A stretch of DNA of 7,965 nt, from positions 1 to 7,965 of the forward strand of contig JAQGGU010000036.1 of the NCBI GenBank assembly GCA_028289265.1, written 5' to 3'. The notes below the pieces were generated by a model, which saw nothing but the letters and a program-made list of their open reading frames with translations, ran no database searches and had not been told where the DNA came from. The stretch is from Candidatus Saccharimonadota bacterium. GTDB lineage: Bacteria > Patescibacteriota > Saccharimonadia > Saccharimonadales > UBA4665. The position numbers and the translations under genes were made by a program. The first letter of the stretch is position 1. Every line of letters starts with the position of its first letter. Shown here in pieces: positions 1-6,362 of the stretch.

Positions 1-1
1 A

Positions 2-994
2 ACGGAGCAAATTCAACTTTTGATAGGATCAACGCATCGCATAGTGGTTATGCAAGCCGACAACCCTGATGGTGATTCTTTAGGCAGTGCCCTGGCGCTC
101 GAGCAAATACTCGGTGACATGGGTAAAGAGCCGTATCTGTACTGCGGCGTGCATATCCCTGATTATCTGCATCATATGCCCGGCTGGGACCGTGTCAGTA
201 ATGAATTGCCCTCGCAGTTTGATGCCACTATTATTGTCGATACCAGTGCCGACAGCCTATTCGGCGTATTAAACGAGTCTACTGGGCGTAGTGTGGTTGC
301 CAAGAAGCCCTGCGTGGTGCTTGACCACCATGATGTAGAACCTGATATTCCGTATGCGACTGTCGTACTGAGCCCGCAGGCTGTGGCAACCGGGGAAGTG
401 ATTTATGAATTAGCCCATCAGCTCGACTGGCCATTGAACCTTGAGGCTAAGAAACTACTCGCCGGCTCAATTATGTCCGACAGCCTAGGGCTCACCAGCG
501 AGGGCACCTCAGCCCGCTCAATTCACATTATAGGAGAACTTGTAGAAGGCGGCGTCAGTATCGCGGAGCTCGAGAATAATCGCCGCCAGCTAATGCGCAA
601 ATCACCCGAGATCACCGCCTACAAGGGAGAGCTACTGCAGCGTATAGAATATTTTGCCGATGGTCGCATCGCAGTTGTACATATTCCATGGCCTGAAATC
701 GAACGCTATAGCTACGCCTATAACCCCTCAATGCTCGTTATCGATGATATGCGCATGACCACTGGTGTAGACCTGGCCATTGCCTTCAAGACCTATCCGG
801 ACGGCAAGATAACGGCCAAGATCCGAGCAAACTTCGGCCGTACAGTGGCCGGTGACCTGGCCAAGCATTTCGGCGGTGGCGGACATCCTTACGCGAGCGG
901 CTTTAAGATTAACGACGGACGTACGTACGATGACATCAAAAAAGAATGTATCGAGATAGCAGCTAATTTGCTCGATCAACTTGAGAAAAAGTAG
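2..994 (+). CDS. DHH/DHHA1 family phosphoesterase, NrnA-like (5' end outside window)
   Basis: Probable cytoplasmic exonuclease of the nanoRNase/pAp phosphatase type (DHH then DHHA1), which hydrolyses very short oligonucleotides or pAp with bound Mn2+. Counting from the TTG at 20: motif I NPDGDSLGSA (15-24), motif II VDTSADS (73-79), the name-giving DHH at 102-104, motif IV GSIMSDSLGL with Asp154, and the C-terminal substrate loop GGGGHPYASGF (285-295). The frame stays open to the window edge and encodes TEQIQLL before the TTG. Family members have about 15-25 residues ahead of motif I, so the real start is probably just upstream and the TTG is not trusted. The usual metal-binding His of HxxPDxD is Ala13 here. 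About 330 residues is normal for the family. It ends in TAG. Family assignment is confident; the exact substrate is not. Confidence 0.9.
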   Translation, partial: TEQIQLLIGSTHRIVVMQADNPDGDSLGSALALEQILGDMGKEPYLYCGVHIPDYLHHMPGWDRVSNELPSQFDATIIVDTSADSLFGVLNESTGRSVVAKKPCVVLDHHDVEPDIPYATVVLSPQAVATGEVIYELAHQLDWPLNLEAKKLLAGSIMSDSLGLTSEGTSARSIHIIGELVEGGVSIAELENNRRQLMRKSPEITAYKGELLQRIEYFADGRIAVVHIPWPEIERYSYAYNPSMLVIDDMRMTTGVDLAIAFKTYPDGKITAKIRANFGRTVAGDLAKHFGGGGHPYASGFKINDGRTYDDIKKECIEIAANLLDQLEKK

Positions 995-1023
995 TTGCAC
1001 CACCTATCCGGGCTTGTTATGCT
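995..1023 (+). promoter_or_regulatory. Candidate sigma70 promoter with extended -10
   Basis: TTGCAC (995-1000) lies 17 nt before TATGCT (1018-1023), which is preceded by TGT, giving an extended -10. The -35 matches consensus at 3 of 6 positions and the -10 at 4 of 6. Transcription would begin near 1030, just after the stop codon of the phosphoesterase gene, and run through the spacer toward the 114-residue gene and cysS. This is inference from spacing and hexamers only. Confidence 0.4.
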
Positions 1024-1033
1024 AAACACCATT

Positions 1034-1072
1034 ATGAACCAACTAAGCACTACCATGATGTATTGCTCGTAG
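1034..1072 (+). CDS. Possible 12-codon leader peptide ORF
   Basis: ATG at 1034 opens a frame MNQLSTTMMYCS ending in TAG at 1070-1072. There is no Shine-Dalgarno, but the start lies only about 4 nt after the predicted transcription start, so translation would be near-leaderless, like several other genes here. The peptide carries one Cys codon (1064-1066) and ends six nt before a segment that can pair with the downstream terminator arm. That arrangement suits ribosome-controlled attenuation. A chance ORF of this size is quite possible, so confidence is low. Confidence 0.2.
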   Translation: MNQLSTTMMYCS

Positions 1073-1077
1073 GCAGT

Positions 1078-1148
1078 AAACCGTCGTGTGAAGTGTTGAT
1101 GTCATAAAAGTACCAGTCAAACATAACCGCCTCCACGACAGGCGGTTT
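1078..1148 (+). promoter_or_regulatory. Candidate antiterminator pairing competing with the terminator
   Basis: AACCGTCGTG (1079-1088) is complementary to CACGA (1134-1138) plus CGGTT (1143-1147), giving 10 base pairs with a four-base bulge (1139-1142). An A-T pair of 1078 with 1148 can be added. This pairing uses the loop and the 3' arm of the terminator at 1125-1151, so the two folds are mutually exclusive. The complementarity is directly visible. Whether it forms in the cell and controls the downstream genes is inference. Confidence 0.35.
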
Positions 1149-1151
1149 TTT
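1125..1151 (+). terminator. Intrinsic (rho-independent) terminator ahead of the 114-residue gene and cysS
   Basis: Perfect 8-bp stem AACCGCCT (1125-1132) / AGGCGGTT (1140-1147) with a 7-nt loop, followed by a run of six T (1146-1151). It lies 130 nt after the phosphoesterase stop and only 18 nt before the next start codon. Either it ends the upstream transcript or, since no room for a promoter remains behind it, it is a regulated read-through point for the following genes. Confidence 0.8.
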
Positions 1152-1169
1152 AATTACACAAGGAGCTAT

Positions 1170-1514
1170 ATGAGCGAATCAATCCCTAATACACCAGAGC
1201 CTCAAATTGGTGACATGGAAGTTCTCCGCGGAGCGCTAAGGAACATGCTTGAATATAGAGATGCAGCGATATTCGAAGAGGTCAGGAGCCAGCACGCCGG
1301 CACACCCGTTTGGATTGATGACCCCACGGGCCACTATCCTCTTCGCAGGCAGCGCATTGGTGATCTGTGTGCGGAAGTTGGAGCGGCAGGCCTTGTCCGG
1401 GCTTACTTTCTGGACGAACCGCATGATAAGCATCATCCTGGGCGGCAATTCACGTTGAAGCCAGACAATCTGGGAGCTATTACAAAAACATTGTCTCCCG
1501 AAGATATAGAGTAA
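1170..1514 (+). CDS. Conserved-looking hypothetical protein, 114 residues
   Basis: I do not recognise a family. The start ATG has the clearest ribosome binding site in the window, AAGGAG at 1160-1165 with a 4-nt spacer, which supports a real gene. The protein is soluble and somewhat acidic, with no signal peptide or membrane segment. Visible parts are a Pro/Glu-rich N-terminus (1-12), a predicted helix around EVLRGALRNMLEYRDAAIF (18-36), a central GTPVWIDDPTGHYPLRRQRI stretch (45-64) suggestive of a small beta unit with PTGHY, a helix LCAEVGAAGLVRAYFL (66-81), and an acidic end. The last codon (TAA, 1512-1514) lies 14 nt before cysS, so the two genes probably share a transcript. A role linked to translation or cysteine supply is only guilt by association. 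The terminator immediately upstream suggests its expression depends on read-through. Confidence 0.7.
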   Translation: MSESIPNTPEPQIGDMEVLRGALRNMLEYRDAAIFEEVRSQHAGTPVWIDDPTGHYPLRRQRIGDLCAEVGAAGLVRAYFLDEPHDKHHPGRQFTLKPDNLGAITKTLSPEDIE

Positions 1515-1516
1515 GC

Positions 1517-1528
1517 TACAATAAGGGT
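1517..1528 (+). promoter_or_regulatory. -10-like hexamer just before cysS; start context
   Basis: TACAAT (1517-1522) matches the -10 consensus at 5 of 6 positions and lies 6 nt before the cysS ATG, which would place transcription initiation on or next to the ATG (leaderless mRNA). A TAAGGG (1522-1527) resembles a Shine-Dalgarno but sits 1 nt from the ATG, too close for normal use. No convincing -35 is present. cysS could thus have its own promoter besides read-through from upstream. Confidence 0.4.
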
Positions 1529-2932
1529 ATGAAACTTTATAATACCCTCACTCGATCAGTACAGGACTTTGCCCCTCAGTCGTCAGATAAAACTACCATC
1601 TATACCTGCGGTCCAACCGTTTACGATTATCCGCATATCGGTAACTGGTTTACCTATGTCCGTGAAGACGTGCTAATCCGTACACTCACGACTGTCGGCC
1701 TCAATCCGGACTGGGTCATGAACATTACAGACGTGGGCCACTTGGTAAGTGACGCGGACGAGGGTGAGGACAAACTCGAAAAGGGCGCCAAGCGCGAAGG
1801 TAAGACCGCCTGGGAAGTGGCAGAGTTCTATACGGAGTATTTTGTTAGAGGCATGGAAAAGCTCAACATGCTGCAGCCAACCCGCCTGACGAAAGCAACC
1901 GAGCACATCGCGGAGCAGATAGACCTGATAAAGAAACTCGAAGAAAAAGGCTTTACCTACACTATTTCTGACGGCGTCTACTATGACACTAGTAAATTCC
2001 CAAGGTACGCCGAGTTTGCCCGTCTTGAACTGAATGAGCAGCAAGAGGGCGCCCGTGTCGAAGCAAATCCCGAGAAGCGCAATCCGACAGATTTCGCGCT
2101 ATGGAAATTCAGCCCAAAGGACCATCAGCGCGATATGGAATGGGATAGTCCGTGGGGTAAGGGCTTTCCCGGCTGGCATATCGAATGTTCAGCCATGGCA
2201 ATGAAATACCTGGGCGAAACTCTCGACATCCACGCTGGCGGTATCGACCACATACCCGTGCACCACACGAATGAAATTGCCCAAAGTGAAGCAGTTACCG
2301 GCAAGCCATTTTCCCGGTTCTGGTTCCATGCCAACCACATCATGATAAACGGTGATAAGATCGCCAAAAGCGCCGGCAACGGCATAACCCTTGAGGACAT
2401 CACTAGTGCAGGGTTCAGCATAGAAGCCTTCCGTCTACTCGTACTCGAATCTCATTATCGCACCCAGTCGCACTTCAGCTGGGAAACTCTCGAAGCAGCT
2501 CAGAACAGGCTCAGGTCTTATTATGCTATGGCAGCAATGCGCTGGCAGTCATTCGGTGGCGTAGATGGCCTGACCGAAGCTGACATGGAAGCCTACAAGT
2601 CGGCCATCCAGACAGCCCTGGAAAACGACTTGAGCACACCGCAAGCTTTGGCAGAACTCAGTAGTTTAGCTGAAGGTGTCAGTACCAAAGGCATACAGGA
2701 AAGCAGCCGTGAAGCATTCGATAACTTACTTATTTGGATAGATGAAGTTCTAGGCCTCAGGCTTTCGCAGCAGGGTGATATTAACGACCATCAGAAGCAA
2801 CTCGTCGAGGAACGTGAGACGGCTCGAGTAGGAAAAGACTGGAGCACGTCTGATGCTGTCCGCGATCAGCTAGCAGAGCAGGGTGTTGGTGTGCGCGATA
2901 CCGCGCAGGGCTCTATTTGGTACCGGCTTTAG
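1529..2932 (+). CDS. cysS: Cysteinyl-tRNA synthetase
   Basis: Class I aminoacyl-tRNA synthetase that charges tRNA-Cys with cysteine using ATP in the cytoplasm. The 467-residue length is normal. Seen in order: zinc ligand Cys27 in TCGPTVYD, the HIGH-type signature HIGN (36-39), the CP domain with Cys220 in WHIECSAM, His245 and Glu249 completing the expected C-C-H-E zinc site, the KMSKS-type loop KIAKS (277-281), a helical anticodon-binding region (about 315-420), and the typical C-terminal ending in DAVRDQLAEQGVGVRDT and IWYRL. The segment before the zinc His reads GGIDHIPVHHTNEI instead of the common GGxDLxFPHHENE, a variant I associate with Patescibacteria. The gene follows the 114-residue gene by 14 nt and overlaps the convergent permease gene by 20 nt. 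Identification is secure. Confidence 0.98.
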   Translation: MKLYNTLTRSVQDFAPQSSDKTTIYTCGPTVYDYPHIGNWFTYVREDVLIRTLTTVGLNPDWVMNITDVGHLVSDADEGEDKLEKGAKREGKTAWEVAEFYTEYFVRGMEKLNMLQPTRLTKATEHIAEQIDLIKKLEEKGFTYTISDGVYYDTSKFPRYAEFARLELNEQQEGARVEANPEKRNPTDFALWKFSPKDHQRDMEWDSPWGKGFPGWHIECSAMAMKYLGETLDIHAGGIDHIPVHHTNEIAQSEAVTGKPFSRFWFHANHIMINGDKIAKSAGNGITLEDITSAGFSIEAFRLLVLESHYRTQSHFSWETLEAAQNRLRSYYAMAAMRWQSFGGVDGLTEADMEAYKSAIQTALENDLSTPQALAELSSLAEGVSTKGIQESSREAFDNLLIWIDEVLGLRLSQQGDINDHQKQLVEERETARVGKDWSTSDAVRDQLAEQGVGVRDTAQGSIWYRL

Positions 2933-4040
2933 CGATTTCGTCGCGAACAGTTGGCTTGTCGGCTATATAATTGTGGTTCTTTAGGTAATCGAGCAGCACT
3001 ATTCGTATACAGCCAGCTATAGGGATAGCAAAGAGACCGCCGAATAAGCCGCCGAAGCTCACGCCAATTAAGACGCTTGAGAATATGAGTAACGGCGACA
3101 TGTCAGTCGAGTTGGCTTGAATTCTGGGCTGGATGACATAGTTTTCAATCTGCTGATACAGCAGATAAATCAAGAAGATTATGAGTGCTGAAACTGGTGA
3201 AGCGGCTAATGCTACCAGCGAGACAATGACCGCGCCGATTGTCGCACCAACCATTGGGATAAGTCCGCAGATAAAGACTATTGCAGTAAGTGCGATAGGA
3301 TAACTAATATCAAGTAAGAAGAAAAACGGTGTTATGACGGTGGCGGCTAATGCTGCAAGCGTAACCTGGCCGTTTATATATCCTTTTATGACGCGGTACA
3401 TCTCCCGTGCTAAACGATCAGTATGTACGCGCTTTTCGGCTGGCACCAGCTCGCGGGCGAAAGCGGCTATACGCGGCCCTTCAACTAGCATCATGATAGT
3501 TATAACCAAAATAGTGACGATGGCCAATATACTACTACCCAGCGTACTAATACCTGACACAATCATGCCGCTTGAAGCTTTGAGACGGCTCCCTAATTCC
3601 GAAGAAAAGTTCGTTATCTCATCTTGCAAATCATAGCGTTGCACTAGTCCGCCGATAGGACTATTAGCATCGCGAAGGTCATTAATAAGTCCTGGGGCCG
3701 CTTGAACGAAATTCTGTGTCTGACGTATTAACGGCGGCACAACACTAGCCAGGAAGCCGCCTAGTACGGCGATAACCAGTATAAACGCAACGGCAGTGGC
3801 CGCAGTTCGCTTGCCACGGAGCTTACCGGGCAAATGCCTGGCAATCCACTGTACAGGCGCGTTAAGTGCGAGAGACAGGAAAAACGCTGAAGCTAAGAGC
3901 AGCAAGGGATACGCGGCTTGGCGCAGCGCGGCGATAAAGATAATGGCACCAAATACCAGTGCAAGTACCCTAAGAACGGTTTGGTTGCTGATGGTTATTT
4001 CAACTTCTGGAGAGGAGTCTTTTTTAAATAGTTTAATCAT
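2913..4040 (-). CDS. AI-2E/PerM family transporter-like membrane protein
   Basis: Integral membrane protein of the AI-2E (PerM/TqsA/UPF0118) family, about eight membrane segments; 375 residues is typical. Visible segments lie near residues 22-40, 44-60, 78-100, 165-185, 228-245, 248-276, 282-298 and 316-345, with a soluble amphipathic stretch at about 105-160 between the third and fourth. Family hallmarks are GLIPMVGATIGA (259-270), QQIENYVIQPRIQANS (296-311) and the Gly-rich GLFGGLFAIPIAG (331-343). Family members are linked to export of small molecules, autoinducer-2 or Na+/H+ exchange; the substrate here cannot be told. It is the last gene of the minus-strand cluster, 12 nt after glycosyltransferase B, so it may act with envelope glycolipid genes. 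Its 3' end overlaps cysS tail to tail by 20 nt. CATAAT (4047-4052) lies 6 nt before the ATG and could give a separate leaderless transcript. Confidence 0.93.
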   Translation of the reverse strand: MIKLFKKDSSPEVEITISNQTVLRVLALVFGAIIFIAALRQAAYPLLLLASAFFLSLALNAPVQWIARHLPGKLRGKRTAATAVAFILVIAVLGGFLASVVPPLIRQTQNFVQAAPGLINDLRDANSPIGGLVQRYDLQDEITNFSSELGSRLKASSGMIVSGISTLGSSILAIVTILVITIMMLVEGPRIAAFARELVPAEKRVHTDRLAREMYRVIKGYINGQVTLAALAATVITPFFFLLDISYPIALTAIVFICGLIPMVGATIGAVIVSLVALAASPVSALIIFLIYLLYQQIENYVIQPRIQANSTDMSPLLIFSSVLIGVSFGGLFGGLFAIPIAGCIRIVLLDYLKNHNYIADKPTVRDEIAKAGTK

Positions 4041-4052
4041 GGCCTAATTATG
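4041..4052 (-). promoter_or_regulatory. -10-like hexamer before the PerM-like gene
   Basis: On the minus strand CATAAT (4047-4052) stands 6 nt before the ATG at 4040, in the 12-nt gap after the glycosyltransferase B stop. The spacing is the same as at cysS, and there is no Shine-Dalgarno. No -35 is evident. This is suggestive of an internal leaderless promoter, but a chance match in an AT-rich gap is possible. Confidence 0.3.
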
Positions 4053-5192
4053 TCACGAAGACTGGCGGGAGCGCAATGCTTCGCGGTAGCGGCTGACGAG
4101 GCGCTGACCCACTACGGCGACATCAAAAGCTGGCAGATACCTGCGTTGCCAAGCTAGCGCGTTAGATGTATCGGCCTCACTGGTCAGGTACTGGCGTAGT
4201 TTTACGGCTAGCGCAGCTGCATTCCGGGCGGGGAAGAGCTGATCGGGCGATGGCGCCAAAACTGTCTTATAACCGTCATTATCAGCCCCGAGGACAACAG
4301 GATGGTCCGCTGCCATTGCTTCTAAGAGTACGATGCCAAAACTCTCGCCGCCAGTACTGGGAAATACTGCGATATCGGCAGTTTTAAGATAACGGGCTTT
4401 TGTCTCTTCATCTACAAAACCGGCAAATTCAACCTGCTCATCAAGGCCATGGCTCTTGGTATAGGCTTTGAGCACGGCATCAAGCGGTCCTTTTCCGCAC
4501 ACAATCACGCGCAGTTTAGGAATGCTTGCATCAGCCTTTAGTATCTCGAGTGCCTCAAGCAGTATCTGACAACCTTTGCGGGGGACTAAACGACCCAGAA
4601 ACACGATAGTCTTAGTGTTTGTCACAGGTGAAAACGGCGTAGCGTTTCTGTAGTAATCTGCCTTAACGACATTTGGTAGTACTGAGGTATCGATACCATG
4701 CGTCACCCGCGCAAAATTGGCGGCAGCCGGGCTGACACTCAGTAAGGCGTCGAAGCGTTGCAGCGAACGCTTGTTCAGCGTTCCTAGTACTTTATTTGCC
4801 ATAGTCACCAGGGACGAACTCGGCGCTATATGGAACGTCCCGATAATCGCTGTAGTTTTTGGGGCGGTCAAAATTATTTTGTGTGCCAAGAAAGGGCTAT
4901 ACGGAATTTGCACGTGCAATATGTCAAACTTTTCTTTCTCCAGTAGGGCACGGACCTGTTGTTTGTTGGCCGGCATTGGTGTCGACATACGGTTGCCGTT
5001 GAATTGCACCCGGATGTTCTTACTCATGCTATGAACGTTAGGTATATCCTTCCGGGTGGTATGTCCAACCAGATAATGCACGTCATGGCCTTGTTCCTTG
5101 AGCCATGTGCCGAGCGTCAGAATATACTGCTGCACGCCATCAGGCGTGTCTAGCGTATCATCTAAAACAAAACCTACTTTGAGCTTGCCCAT
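4053..5192 (-). CDS. GT4 family glycosyltransferase B (PimA/PimB-like), intact
   Basis: GT-B fold retaining glycosyltransferase of family GT4, expected to move a hexose from a nucleotide sugar (often GDP-Man or UDP-Glc) onto a lipid or glycan at the inner membrane face. The 379-residue length is normal. Seen: the N-terminal acceptor domain starting KVGFVLDD with DGVQQY (18-23), the His-bearing IGTFH (117-121), the domain linker near 172-185, the sugar-nucleotide lobe with FLGRLVPRKG (198-207; Arg201 and Lys206 contact phosphate in the family), VCGKGP (231-236), and the E-x7-E pair Glu283/Glu291 in GESFGIVLLEAM. The C-terminal helix is complete. AGGTGG (5203-5208) is a plausible Shine-Dalgarno 10 nt before the ATG. 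The original frame of glycosyltransferase A overlaps this start by 19 nt, suggesting translational coupling. The protein is a paralogue of the upstream gene. Donor and acceptor are unknown. Confidence 0.93.
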   Translation of the reverse strand: MGKLKVGFVLDDTLDTPDGVQQYILTLGTWLKEQGHDVHYLVGHTTRKDIPNVHSMSKNIRVQFNGNRMSTPMPANKQQVRALLEKEKFDILHVQIPYSPFLAHKIILTAPKTTAIIGTFHIAPSSSLVTMANKVLGTLNKRSLQRFDALLSVSPAAANFARVTHGIDTSVLPNVVKADYYRNATPFSPVTNTKTIVFLGRLVPRKGCQILLEALEILKADASIPKLRVIVCGKGPLDAVLKAYTKSHGLDEQVEFAGFVDEETKARYLKTADIAVFPSTGGESFGIVLLEAMAADHPVVLGADNDGYKTVLAPSPDQLFPARNAAALAVKLRQYLTSEADTSNALAWQRRYLPAFDVAVVGQRLVSRYREALRSRQSS

Positions 5193-5392
5193 ACAGGTTC
5201 TGCCACCTGAGCATGGCGTTTGTATGCAGTTTCGTAGACTTCGAGATATTGGTCTACGATCATTTGATAACTATATTGTTTTACCTGGTCGCTGGCCCAC
5301 CTCTTCCATAATTTACGCAATTCCTCGTCGTGCAGCATGACATCCAGTCGGCGGGCGAATTCTTACGAATCTTTCGGATTGACTAGAGACAC
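5174..5392 (-). pseudogene. C-terminal remnant of glycosyltransferase A, behind two in-frame TAA codons
   Basis: Reading on in the same frame past the TAA at 5393-5395 gives VSLVNPKDS, then a second TAA at 5363-5365, then EFARRLDVMLHDEELRKLW and a tail rich in W, Y and Q (KQYSYQMIVDQYLEVY) ending in TAG at 5174-5176. This is a normal GT4 C-terminus: it aligns almost without gaps to the same region of glycosyltransferase B (PDQLFPARNAAALAVKLRQYL). No indel is needed and coding character is kept to the end. The full frame would be 386 codons, the usual GT4 length. An internal ATG at 5336-5338 could give a 54-residue piece, but nothing supports its translation. The remnant explains the apparent 200-nt gap between the two glycosyltransferases. 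Confidence 0.85.
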
Positions 5393-6334
5393 TTATCCCA
5401 GATCCTGCAGTACGGAAGCATAGCCCGGGTTGTTGCCAGCAACCGTAACGACGCCTGTCGCCATCGCTTCAAGCAGTACGATACCAAAACTTTCGCCGTA
5501 CAGTGCCGGCGCGCAAAACAGGTCGGCTTGCGACAAAAGGTCCAACTTTTCTTCTTCAGATATATATCCGGTGAAAGTAACATTTCCTAGCTCAAGATCG
5601 GCTGCCAAATATTCGAGTTTTTCGCGGTCCGGACCGTCTCCGGCAATGATAAGATCTACTTCTGAATCACGTGTCACAAGCTGGCTATAGGCATGTAGCA
5701 AGTATTCGACGCCCTTACGGCGCTCGAGCCGGCCAACATACAAAATGATTTTGTTGCCCTTTTTAGTCTTTGCCCGGGATTTTACCTGGTATTTTGTAAG
5801 GTCTATACCATTCGGAATAATGGAAATCGGCTCTCCGGTCAGAGAACGTACATATTCAGATGCCGCCTCTGATACAGCAGTCAGCTCATCGAGCTGGTTT
5901 AGTACCGCCTTGGTATATGGAGTAACTACTTTTGCCATTGTACGGCTCATAACCGTGTCTGGTAATTTGGCATGAAAAGTCGCTATATTGACTGCGGTAG
6001 AGCGGCTCAGGATCTGCCGGCTCAACATCGGTACCCAAGGCTCGTGAAAATGAATCAGATCAAAATTTTCTTCTTCCAGCATCTGGGTAATACCGTAAGT
6101 ATCAGCTGCCATCGAGAACTGTGACGTGGTATGAAGCGGAGACTTGAAGTCAGCGGCACCGCCGACAAAGATAATATGGTCTTTGCGGTGAAAGTCAGGC
6201 ATATCGCGTGGTTCTGGCGTCAGAATTTTCGCCACATGGCCACGTTGCTCTAATTCTTTCTGAAGTGCCAGTACGATTTCCTGGACACCGCCGCCCTTGG
6301 CTATATTATAAGGACAAACAAGACCGATTTTCAT
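5393..6334 (-). CDS. GT4 family glycosyltransferase A (PimA-like), truncated at C-terminus
   Basis: GT-B fold GT4 enzyme resembling phosphatidylinositol mannosyltransferase PimA: N-terminus KIGLVCPYN followed by GGGVQE (14-19), FHEPW (96-100), NIATFH (116-121), IPNGID (173-178), the donor-site YVGRLERRKG (199-208; Arg202, Lys207), AGDGPD (231-236) and the E-x7-E pair Glu281/Glu289 in GESFGIVLLEAMATG. All donor-site motifs are present, but the product stops after 313 residues, lacking about 73 residues including the C-terminal helix that packs back on the N-domain in GT-B enzymes. The missing tail is encoded in frame just downstream, behind two TAA codons. The translated product is therefore probably inactive or unstable unless the stops are suppressed. 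It follows the alpha/beta hydrolase gene by 28 nt, and a TGC-TATAAT extended -10 sits 8 nt ahead of the ATG. Confidence 0.88.
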   Translation of the reverse strand: MKIGLVCPYNIAKGGGVQEIVLALQKELEQRGHVAKILTPEPRDMPDFHRKDHIIFVGGAADFKSPLHTTSQFSMAADTYGITQMLEEENFDLIHFHEPWVPMLSRQILSRSTAVNIATFHAKLPDTVMSRTMAKVVTPYTKAVLNQLDELTAVSEAASEYVRSLTGEPISIIPNGIDLTKYQVKSRAKTKKGNKIILYVGRLERRKGVEYLLHAYSQLVTRDSEVDLIIAGDGPDREKLEYLAADLELGNVTFTGYISEEEKLDLLSQADLFCAPALYGESFGIVLLEAMATGVVTVAGNNPGYASVLQDLG

Positions 6335-6342
6335 TTAACACC

Positions 6343-6351
6343 ATTATAGCA
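6343..6351 (-). promoter_or_regulatory. Extended -10 promoter (TGC-TATAAT) before glycosyltransferase A
   Basis: On the minus strand TGC-TATAAT is a perfect extended -10 (TATAAT at 6343-6348, TG motif at 6349-6351) in the 28-nt gap after the hydrolase gene. Initiation about 7 nt downstream would fall 1-2 nt before the ATG at 6334, so the mRNA would be essentially leaderless. The -35 region (TCCAAA about 17 nt upstream) is poor, as is tolerated with an extended -10. The glycosyltransferases could therefore be transcribed independently of the hydrolase. Confidence 0.6.
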
Positions 6352-6362
6352 CATCGTCTCTG

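Noticed and set aside
20..22. TTG as the start codon of the DHH phosphoesterase
   Set aside because: The frame is open to the window edge with plausible protein sequence (TEQIQLL) upstream, and homologues have a longer N-terminus before motif I, so the gene more likely enters from outside.
728..1003. 91-codon open frame on the minus strand
   Set aside because: It is a shadow of the DHHA1 domain on the other strand and has no motif or ribosome binding site of its own.
1030..1151. T-box riboswitch ahead of cysS
   Set aside because: T-box leaders control many synthetase genes, but the hallmark AGGGTGG box and specifier-loop architecture are absent and the leader is far too short.
995..1169. 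tRNA or other structural RNA gene in the spacer
   Set aside because: No cloverleaf arms, T-loop sequence or known structural RNA signature was found; only the terminator and its competing helix are clear.
5098..5340. 80-codon plus-strand frame across the gap between the two glycosyltransferases
   Set aside because: The gap is fully explained by the C-terminal tail of glycosyltransferase A on the minus strand, which shows family-typical residues; the plus frame does not.
5174..6334. Genome-wide reassignment of UAA to a sense codon
   Set aside because: Other genes here end naturally in TAA (1512-1514 and the hydrolase at 6363-6365), none has an internal TAA, and TAG and TGA also serve as stops. 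General recoding is unlikely, though local suppression is not excluded.
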